Shown: positions 1 through 5,235 of the stretch, piece after piece
How the letters are laid out: every line of letters begins with the position of its first letter
Numbering within the stretch: the first letter of the stretch is position 1
DNA from: an uncultured Eubacteriales bacterium
GTDB lineage: Bacteria > Bacillota > Clostridia > Monoglobales > Monoglobaceae
Reading direction: 5' to 3'
DNA: 5,235 bases
Assembly: GCA_958346135.1 (NCBI GenBank)
Contig: CATVQN010000106.1
Span: 1-5,235, forward strand
Notes under the pieces: model-generated
Told to the model about the DNA's origin: nothing
Database searches by the model: none
The model's input: the letters and a program-made list of their open reading frames with translations, nothing else
Translations under genes and position numbers: made by a program

Positions 1-2143
1 TTTAGAGAATTATTCGATTAAGGTAAACGAAAGCTCCCTCACAGGGGAATCGGAGCCGGTGGAAAAGAATACGGAACCGATTGATTTTGAGAAGGTGCCT
101 TTGGGAGATCGAAAAAACATGGTGTTTTCCGGATCGTTAGTGACCTATGGCCGGGCAGTAGCCGTGGTGACCGAAACCGGTATGACAACGGAGCTTGGTA
201 AGATTGCAGGATTGATGAACCGGACGGCACAGCGAAAAACCAGTTTGCAAATCAGTCTGGATCAGTTCAGTCAGCGGCTGGCAATGATGATTCTGGGGAT
301 TTGCTTGGTTGTCTTTGGATTGTCCCTTTATCGGCAGATGCCTTTGCTTGATGCCCTGTTGTTTGCGGTAGCACTTGCCGTTGCGGCAATTCCGGAGGCT
401 ATGAGTTCCATTGTTACAATCGTATTGGCCATGGGGACGCAGAAGATGGCAAGGGAAAACGCTGTGATCAAGCATTTGAAATCTGTGGAGAGTTTGGGCA
501 GTGTTTCGGTTATTTGTTCCGATAAGACGGGGACTCTGACGCAAAATCGCATGACGGTACAGAAATTGTATGCAGGAGAGGCGTATTTCCCGATTGGAGA
601 TCTTGACCTGAGCAATCCTGCGCAGTATATGCTGCTCAAAGAGGCAATGCTGGTCAATGATGCGCAGATTACCAATGAGGGGGAGATTGGTGATCCAACC
701 GAAACAGCGCTTTTACGGATGGCGGCTAAATTGCAGATTGATACGGGAATCTATCGAAGCCTGCATCCGAGACTGGCAGAGATCGCCTTTGATTCGGAAA
801 GAAAACTGATGAGCACCCTGCATCGTATGGAAAATCAAAATATTCTTTGTACAAAAGGCGCAGTGGACGTATTACTTGATAAAACAACGCATATTCTGAC
901 TGCAAACGGGCGGGTTTCTATCAGTGCGGCGCAAAAGAAAAAGATTTTAAAAATAAACCGGGAATTGTCCGAGCAGGGGCTTCGGGTGCTCTGCTTTGCA
1001 TTTCGTCCGATGGGCGTTTGCGAAACATTGACGGCTTCGGATGAGAGGGATTACACATTTGTGGGATTGATTAGCATGATGGATCCACCCCGTGAGGAAG
1101 CGAAAGCTGCGGTGGAGCAGGCAAAGACAGGTGGGGTAAAAACAATCATGATTACCGGGGATCATAAAATCACAGCCTCTGCCATTGCCGCACAGCTTGG
1201 AATCTTAGAGGACGGCGACTGTGCGGTGGATGGCAATGAACTGGATAGTATGTCCGAGGAGGAATTTGCAAAAAAAATAGAAAAGATACGGGTATATGCC
1301 CGTGTTTCGCCGGAGCATAAAATCCGAATTGTAAAAATGTGGCAGAAAAAGGGGAGAATTGTTGCCATGACCGGGGACGGAGTCAATGATGCGCCGGCGC
1401 TAAAACAGGCCGATATCGGAATTGCTATGGGCAAAGTGGGAACCGAGGTCGCCAAGGATGCAGCGGATATGATACTGACGGATGATAACTTTGCCACCAT
1501 TGTGAAGGCAATTGTCAACGGCAGAGGTATTTATGAAAATATCCGAAATGCAATTTTATTTTTGCTCTCCGGAAACGCCGCCGGAATCCTATGTGTACTG
1601 CTTACCTCAATTTTGGGACTTGCGGTACCGTTTTTGCCGGTGCACCTGTTATTTATCAATCTTCTGACTGACAGCCTTCCGGCGATTGCCATTGGCCTGG
1701 AGCCTGCCGGAGCAGGTTTGCTGCATCAGTCTCCCAGAAATCCGAAAGCCTCTTTTTTAAATCGAGATGCTTTGCTTCGTATTTGTGTCCAGGGCGCACT
1801 CATCGGTGCAGGCACTATGGCGGCATATTGGATTGGTTTACAAAAGGATGCGGCAATGGCGAGTACCATGGCTTTTGCAACGCTGACACTGTCAAGGCTG
1901 TTTCATGGATTTAACTGTCGCAGAGACGCATCGCTGCTGCGGCTCAGACTTCGGAGCAATTCCTATAGTGTGACAGCGTTTTTGGCCGGGGCGGTTCTGC
2001 TTTTTTGTGTATTATTGGTTCCGGGACTTGCACGGTTATTTGCGGTCTCGAAGTTAAATGGTGCTGAAATTGCTACCATTGGAATCTTAGCGCTGGTTCC
2101 CACACTGCTGATTCAGGCATGGAGAATCATTCGGAAAAAATAA
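1..2143 (+). CDS. Calcium-transporting P-type ATPase (P2A family), 5' truncated by window edge
   Basis: This is a membrane pump that couples ATP hydrolysis to cation export, most likely Ca2+. The first full codon is at base 2 and the frame is open to the edge, so the true start is upstream; the GTG at 59 is internal, because actuator motif TGES precedes it (fragment residues 14-17). Visible in order (fragment numbering, 713 aa): M3 about 92-113; M4 about 116-145 with PEAM at 131-134; phosphorylation motif DKTGT with Asp174; GDPTE 230-234; FDSERK 263-268 and KGA 285-287 in the nucleotide-binding domain; TGD 385-387; TGDGVNDAP starting at 457; M5-M6 about 514-565; M7-M10 to about 709. Cation ligands of SERCA site II are matched (Glu132, Asn553, Asp557), but the site I glutamate of M5 is Gly528. 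Roughly 150 N-terminal residues (M1, M2, part of the actuator domain) are judged missing by family comparison. Mn2+ or another cation is possible. The gene ends 28 bases before a strong terminator and converges on def. Confidence 0.93.
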   Translation, partial: LENYSIKVNESSLTGESEPVEKNTEPIDFEKVPLGDRKNMVFSGSLVTYGRAVAVVTETGMTTELGKIAGLMNRTAQRKTSLQISLDQFSQRLAMMILGICLVVFGLSLYRQMPLLDALLFAVALAVAAIPEAMSSIVTIVLAMGTQKMARENAVIKHLKSVESLGSVSVICSDKTGTLTQNRMTVQKLYAGEAYFPIGDLDLSNPAQYMLLKEAMLVNDAQITNEGEIGDPTETALLRMAAKLQIDTGIYRSLHPRLAEIAFDSERKLMSTLHRMENQNILCTKGAVDVLLDKTTHILTANGRVSISAAQKKKILKINRELSEQGLRVLCFAFRPMGVCETLTASDERDYTFVGLISMMDPPREEAKAAVEQAKTGGVKTIMITGDHKITASAIAAQLGILEDGDCAVDGNELDSMSEEEFAKKIEKIRVYARVSPEHKIRIVKMWQKKGRIVAMTGDGVNDAPALKQADIGIAMGKVGTEVAKDAADMILTDDNFATIVKAIVNGRGIYENIRNAILFLLSGNAAGILCVLLTSILGLAVPFLPVHLLFINLLTDSLPAIAIGLEPAGAGLLHQSPRNPKASFLNRDALLRICVQGALIGAGTMAAYWIGLQKDAAMASTMAFATLTLSRLFHGFNCRRDASLLRLRLRSNSYSVTAFLAGAVLLFCVLLVPGLARLFAVSKLNGAEIATIGILALVPTLLIQAWRIIRKK

Positions 2144-2171
2144 AAGCAATACTTTATTGCATTTTCTGTAT

Positions 2172-2213
2172 AAAAACAATCGGGCAGAGAAAATGCTCCG
2201 CCCGATTGTTTTT
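2172..2213. terminator. Bidirectional intrinsic terminator shared by the ATPase gene and def
   Basis: The two 18-base arms (2172-2189 and 2196-2213) are complementary except for one A-C mismatch, around a six-base loop (2190-2195). The GC-rich core CGGGC/GCCCG is flanked by AAAAACAAT on the left and ATTGTTTTT on the right, so RNA from either strand ends in a U-run after the stem. Its position between two convergent genes fits use in both directions. The def stop codon (complement of 2212-2214) overlaps the outer two bases of the stem, so def has essentially no 3' UTR before the terminator. Confidence 0.9.
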
Positions 2214-2670
2214 ACTCGTTATCCGGAAGCCACTCTGTGACCAGATCCATAAATAGTTTTCCGTCCAGGTGGTCAATCTCGTGACAGAAGGCCCTTGCCA
2301 AAAGCTCTTCTCCGGTCATTTCAAATGTTTCGCCTTCACGGTTTATAGCCCGTACCGTTACCACGTTGGGGCGGGTAACCATGCCGTACCGGCCAGGATA
2401 GCTGAGACAGCCCTCGCCGTCTGTCTGCTCGCCTTCCGAGGCAATGATTTCCGGGTTAATCAACTCAATCAGTCCATCTCCGGTGTCAATGACTACCGCA
2501 CGCCGCAAAACGCCTACCTGGGGTGCAGCCAGACCAACACCGCCCGAATCATAAAGAGTATCGGCCATATCGTCAAGCAGGGTCAGGATGTGAGGGGTAA
2601 TTTCCTCTATGGTTCGACATTTTTTTCTCAATATCGGATCTTCTGATGTCAATATCTTTCTGATTGCCAT
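2212..2670 (-). CDS. def: Peptide deformylase, type 1
   Basis: This metalloenzyme removes the formyl group from the N-terminal formyl-methionine of new proteins at the ribosome exit. The 152-residue product carries all three family motifs: GVGLAAPQ (44-51), EGCLS (86-90) and HEIDH (130-134). The metal ligands are therefore Cys88, His130 and His134, with Glu131 catalytic. The EGCLSYP form and short length match type-1 enzymes, not the longer type-2 form of many Gram-positives. The start at 2670 is chosen because MAIRKIL matches the usual family N-terminus and a purine-rich GGAAAGAGAG lies 8 bases upstream. An in-frame ATG at 2736 would add 22 non-conserved residues and has no ribosome-binding site. 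The gene lies 110 bases downstream of priA on the same strand. A consensus promoter at the end of priA probably drives it separately. fmt, the usual next gene, is not downstream. Confidence 0.96.
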   Translation of the reverse strand: MAIRKILTSEDPILRKKCRTIEEITPHILTLLDDMADTLYDSGGVGLAAPQVGVLRRAVVIDTGDGLIELINPEIIASEGEQTDGEGCLSYPGRYGMVTRPNVVTVRAINREGETFEMTGEELLARAFCHEIDHLDGKLFMDLVTEWLPDNE

Positions 2671-2678
2671 AATATGCA

Positions 2679-2688
2679 CTCTCTTTCC
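2679..2688 (-). promoter_or_regulatory. Probable ribosome-binding site of def
   Basis: The minus strand reads GGAAAGAGAG here, ending 8 bases before the ATG at 2670. It is an imperfect Shine-Dalgarno match, but it is the only purine-rich stretch near any candidate start and so supports the 152-residue form. The in-frame GTG at 2679 would be only a few bases from the purine run and is a poorer fit. Confidence 0.55.
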
Positions 2689-2737
2689 GGTTCGCTCGCT
2701 ATAAGAGGAAACCTTGTTTTGTTCAGTAGGACGCATG

Positions 2738-2758
2738 AGAAACCCGGGCGGGATTTCT
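2738..2758 (-). other. Hairpin in the def leader
   Basis: AGAAA-CCC (2738-2745) pairs with GGG-TTTCT (2750-2752 and 2754-2758), giving eight base pairs with one bulged base at 2753 and a four-base loop. It lies inside the predicted 5' leader of def, about 70 bases before the start codon. No U-run follows it on the minus strand, so it is not a standard intrinsic terminator. A role in RNA stability or processing is possible, but nothing in the sequence shows one. Confidence 0.4.
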
Positions 2759-2779
2759 TAGTATAAAAATCTTCTTTTT

Positions 2780-2809
2780 ATTATATCATATTGATTGGAT
2801 TGATGTCAA
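2780..2809 (-). promoter_or_regulatory. Consensus sigma-A promoter for def, nested in the 3' end of priA
   Basis: On the minus strand, a perfect -35 TTGACA (2809-2804) is followed by an 18-base spacer and a perfect -10 TATAAT (2785-2780). The -10 is preceded by TGA, giving the extended TGnTATAAT form. Transcription would start near 2773-2774, leaving a def leader of about 103 bases. The -35 lies in codons for the Ile-Asp-Ile of the conserved PriA C-terminus, and the -10 overlaps the priA stop codon. Two perfect hexamers, near-optimal spacing and an extended -10, just upstream of a gene and pointing into it, make chance unlikely. Activity is inferred. Confidence 0.8.
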
Positions 2810-5216
2810 TAACCAGAGAATTTTTTAGCTTGCTTTCATTATGACCGTCATTGATTTCACGCAGCAGAGGAAGAAATTCCTCTGCCCTTTCAACCTTGAG
2901 TAAAATCCGATGCCGAAATTTATTCTTGATTTTCGCAATGGGCGCCGGGTTCGGACCTATGGTTTTTATCGGTGTTGCCGGTGCATTTTGCAGCATCCCG
3001 GCAATGTTATGGATTTCACGTTCAACCATTTCTTTGTCCTCGCCGGAGACCAGAATGTATATGAAATCACAAAAGGGCGGATACTGCATCCGTTTACGGT
3101 ATTTGATTTCGTTTTCGTAAAAACCCAGGTAGTCCTGATTTTTAGCAAATAAAATAGTCGGGTTTTGCGGCTGATAGGTTTGAAGTACTGCCCGGCCCTC
3201 CAAATCACCTCGGCCTGCCCGGCCGCAGACCTGGGTAATCAGGGAGAAACAGCGTTCTCCCGAACGGTAATCGTCTACGTTTAAGGCGCTGTCCGCTGCC
3301 AGAACGCCGACCAGGGTTACATCCGGAAAATCCAGACCCTTGGTAACCATTTGGGTTCCCAGCAAAATATCCGCTTCGCCGTTTTGGAATTGCTTTAAAA
3401 TGGCCTCGTGGCCGCCCTTGACGGAGGTGGTGTCAAAATCCATCCGTAAAATTTTCGCTTCGGGAAACAGTTCCTTGAGCTCACCCTCAATTTTTTGAGT
3501 GCCGGTTCCGAAGAATTTGATATATTTAGAGCCGCATTCGGGGCAGACGGTGAGATTATCCTGGGTATAGCCGCAATAATGACAGACCAGCTTGTCCGTA
3601 TACCGGTGATAGGTCAGGGCGATACTGCAATTGCTGCACTCTGCCACATAACCGCATTCCCGGCAGGAGACAAAGGTGCTGTAGCCTCGGCGGTTCAAAA
3701 AGAGAATCGTTTTTTCCTTTCGCTCTAGGTTTCGCCGAATTTCCTCTTGAAGCCGGATGCTGATGGCAGAACTGTTGTGATAATCCAAAAGCTCGCTGCG
3801 CATATCTACAATCCGGGTTTTGGGCAGGGCGTTTTCGTTATAGCGCTTGTGCATTTCAAACAGCTTGTACTTTCCGGATTTTGCACGAAAGTAAGATTGT
3901 ACCGCCGGTGTCGCCGATGCCAAAAGAACAGGTGCCCCGTGCTTGCGGCCCCGATAGATGGCCACATCTCTGGCGTGATATCGGGGCGCAGTTTCTGATT
4001 TATAGCTGGATTCGTGTTCTTCGTCTAAGATGAGAATGCCGAGATTGTCAAAGGGGGCAAAGACAGCGCTTCTGGCACCTACCACAACATGGACCTCGCC
4101 CCGGCGTATTTTATGCCACTGTTCAAACCGTTCTCCTTGAGACAGCCCGCTGTGTATGACTGCCACATCATTCCCGAATCGGCCGACAAAGCGTTCTACC
4201 ATCTGTGGTGTCAGAGAAATTTCAGGAACCAGCATAATTGCCTGTTTCCCCAGCTTGATACAGGTATCAATTGCCTGGAGGAATACCTCGGTCTTTCCGC
4301 TGCCGGTAACCCCACGCAGCAGAATTTCCTCATGGACATTATGGATGATGTCACGATTTAAATAATCAATAATCGGTTTTTGTTCCTCGGTTGGAGTATA
4401 GGCAGAGGTGACTTTGATTTCGTCTTTTGCATAGACGGTTCTCTCAATTTGTTCCCGATAGACGGTGACAATTCCCTTTTCGCACAGAGAACGCAGAGAG
4501 CTGTAATTGGAGTCTGCAATCATCACCAGATCCGAGGTGGGAAGATCGCCGCTGTCGCATAGTGTTAATACCAGGTTGGCCTGTGCCGGCGCCCGATGCG
4601 CAAACAGCTCGTCTGCAACAGCATAGCCCTCCTCTATACTGCAATTGAGATGTGCCTTCCGAATGTATTTGAGAGAGATATTATCGCTGATTTTTTCCGC
4701 AATTTCCACAATGCCTAAATCTGAAAGAGCGTAGGCAACGGTTTTCAGACTGCGCTTTCCCAAGGCGGCCTCCAGCTCTGCAAGCTCGGCTACGCCATCG
4801 TAGTTTCTGAGCATTTCTAAAAGCTTTGTCTGGGCAGGTGTCAGCTGTTTTTCCGGCTCCTGCTTCAAAATTACCCATTGCCGTACCTTTGTTCCCATAT
4901 ACGGAGGCCGAACAAGGCGATAGCTTTGCTGAAAAGAACAGAGATACCGACGTTGCATCCAAAATGCCAGCTCTATCAGTTCCGGCGTACAGATCGGCGA
5001 AGAATCCAGACAGCGCAGGATGGATTTCAGCTTGGGAAAGCTGCTGGCTTCTGCAATGGCAACAATGACGCCTTCGGCAGAACTGTTGCGCACACCAAAA
5101 GGAACTAAAACCCGCATGCCGACTACGGCCTGCTGTTCCAGTTCCGGCGGAATCTTGTAATCAAAGGCTTGGTCTACCGCATGGGCGGCATCGGTTAGCA
5201 TAATGGATGCAATCAT
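2781..5216 (-). CDS. priA: Primosomal protein N', replication restart helicase PriA
   Basis: PriA recognises stalled or collapsed replication forks, unwinds the lagging-strand arm with 3'-5' polarity and recruits the helicase-loading machinery. The 811-residue product is complete and close to the roughly 805 residues of Bacillus PriA. Visible in order: N-terminal 3'-DNA-end binding domain (about 1-110); winged-helix-like region (about 120-190); helicase lobe 1 with Walker A GVTGSGKT (302-309), DEEH (398-401) and SAT (434-436); a zinc module of four CxxC pairs (Cys518/521, 527/530, 545/548, 558/561); GTGTQ (570-574); motif V GTQMVTKGLDF (620-630); motif VI QVCGRAGR (662-669); and a C-terminal domain from about 695, ending in an IDINP stretch. 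The ATG at 5216 is chosen because its N-terminus aligns with the family pattern up to VDQAFDY and AGGA lies 10 bases upstream; Met6 is less likely. No frameshift or missing catalytic residue is seen. It precedes def, as in many Firmicutes. Confidence 0.97.
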   Translation of the reverse strand: MIASIMLTDAAHAVDQAFDYKIPPELEQQAVVGMRVLVPFGVRNSSAEGVIVAIAEASSFPKLKSILRCLDSSPICTPELIELAFWMQRRYLCSFQQSYRLVRPPYMGTKVRQWVILKQEPEKQLTPAQTKLLEMLRNYDGVAELAELEAALGKRSLKTVAYALSDLGIVEIAEKISDNISLKYIRKAHLNCSIEEGYAVADELFAHRAPAQANLVLTLCDSGDLPTSDLVMIADSNYSSLRSLCEKGIVTVYREQIERTVYAKDEIKVTSAYTPTEEQKPIIDYLNRDIIHNVHEEILLRGVTGSGKTEVFLQAIDTCIKLGKQAIMLVPEISLTPQMVERFVGRFGNDVAVIHSGLSQGERFEQWHKIRRGEVHVVVGARSAVFAPFDNLGILILDEEHESSYKSETAPRYHARDVAIYRGRKHGAPVLLASATPAVQSYFRAKSGKYKLFEMHKRYNENALPKTRIVDMRSELLDYHNSSAISIRLQEEIRRNLERKEKTILFLNRRGYSTFVSCRECGYVAECSNCSIALTYHRYTDKLVCHYCGYTQDNLTVCPECGSKYIKFFGTGTQKIEGELKELFPEAKILRMDFDTTSVKGGHEAILKQFQNGEADILLGTQMVTKGLDFPDVTLVGVLAADSALNVDDYRSGERCFSLITQVCGRAGRGDLEGRAVLQTYQPQNPTILFAKNQDYLGFYENEIKYRKRMQYPPFCDFIYILVSGEDKEMVEREIHNIAGMLQNAPATPIKTIGPNPAPIAKIKNKFRHRILLKVERAEEFLPLLREINDGHNESKLKNSLVIDINPINMI

Positions 5217-5226
5217 AGTCTTAAAA

Positions 5227-5230
5227 TCCT
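5227..5230 (-). promoter_or_regulatory. Probable ribosome-binding site of priA
   Basis: AGGA on the minus strand lies 10 bases upstream of the ATG at 5216. The spacing is slightly long, but no better site serves this start or Met6. The window ends 5 bases further on, so any priA promoter or upstream gene is out of view. Confidence 0.5.
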
Positions 5231-5235
5231 ATCTG

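Noticed and set aside
59..61. GTG at 59 as a start codon for the ATPase
   Set aside because: The same frame is open to the left edge and encodes the actuator-domain TGES motif upstream of it, so the gene is cut by the window, not started here.
137..675. Two overlapping minus-strand open frames (135 and 115 residues) opposite the ATPase
   Set aside because: They lie antisense to conserved ATPase coding sequence (M3, M4, phosphorylation motif), show no recognisable domain and are best explained as shadows of it.
1162..1518. Minus-strand open frame of 118 residues
   Set aside because: It is antisense to the conserved TGDGVNDAP region of the ATPase and has no recognisable features of its own.
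2269..2646. Plus-strand open frame of 125 residues covering most of def
   Set aside because: It is the complement of the deformylase motifs; def explains the sequence fully.
2212..2736. Longer 174-residue form of def starting at 2736
   Set aside because: The extra 22 residues are not family-like and the ATG has no ribosome-binding site; the start at 2670 fits better.
2760..2765. TATACT on the minus strand as a second -10 element for def
   Set aside because: No recognisable -35 lies at proper spacing and the upstream promoter is far better.
2790..2810. Repeated ATTGAT units and an ATTGA-TG-TCAAT inverted repeat overlapping the -35 of the def promoter, as a possible operator
   Set aside because: The arms are only five bases and the repeats follow from the repeated Ile-Asn codons of INPIN in PriA; there is no independent sign of a repressor site.

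Overview
The window looks like ordinary chromosomal core sequence from a low-to-moderate GC Firmicute, most likely a clostridial (Lachnospiraceae-like) bacterium. The evidence is a priA-def gene pair in the usual Firmicute order, a long PriA of the Bacillus/Clostridium size class, a type-1 peptide deformylase, a PMR1/LMCA1-like P2A-type calcium ATPase and a textbook sigma-A promoter. The placement is inferred from protein character, not from a database comparison.

Layout. Positions 1-2143 (+) hold the C-terminal four fifths or so of a calcium-type P-type ATPase. The gene is open at the left edge and its start lies outside the window. Positions 2144-2211 are a short 3' intergenic stretch dominated by a long near-perfect hairpin (2172-2213) with T-runs on both strands; it can terminate transcription arriving from either side. 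Positions 2212-2670 (-) are def, converging on the ATPase. Positions 2671-2780 (-) are the def leader. Positions 2781-5216 (-) are a complete priA. The last 19 bases hold only the priA ribosome-binding region.

How it works together. PriA (replication restart helicase) and Def (removal of the N-terminal formyl group) are housekeeping proteins on the minus strand and could be co-transcribed. A consensus sigma-A promoter (TTGACA, 18-base spacer, TGATATAAT) sits inside the last codons of priA and points into def, so def probably also has its own strong transcript with a leader of about 100 bases. The usual third member, fmt, does not follow def: the unit ends at the shared terminator. The ATPase is a separate unit exporting divalent cations, probably Ca2+.

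No CRISPR, RNA gene, insertion sequence, phage or defence element was found. No new system is visible. The points most worth a second look are the promoter nested in priA, the def leader, the separation of def from fmt, and the ion-site residues of the ATPase.
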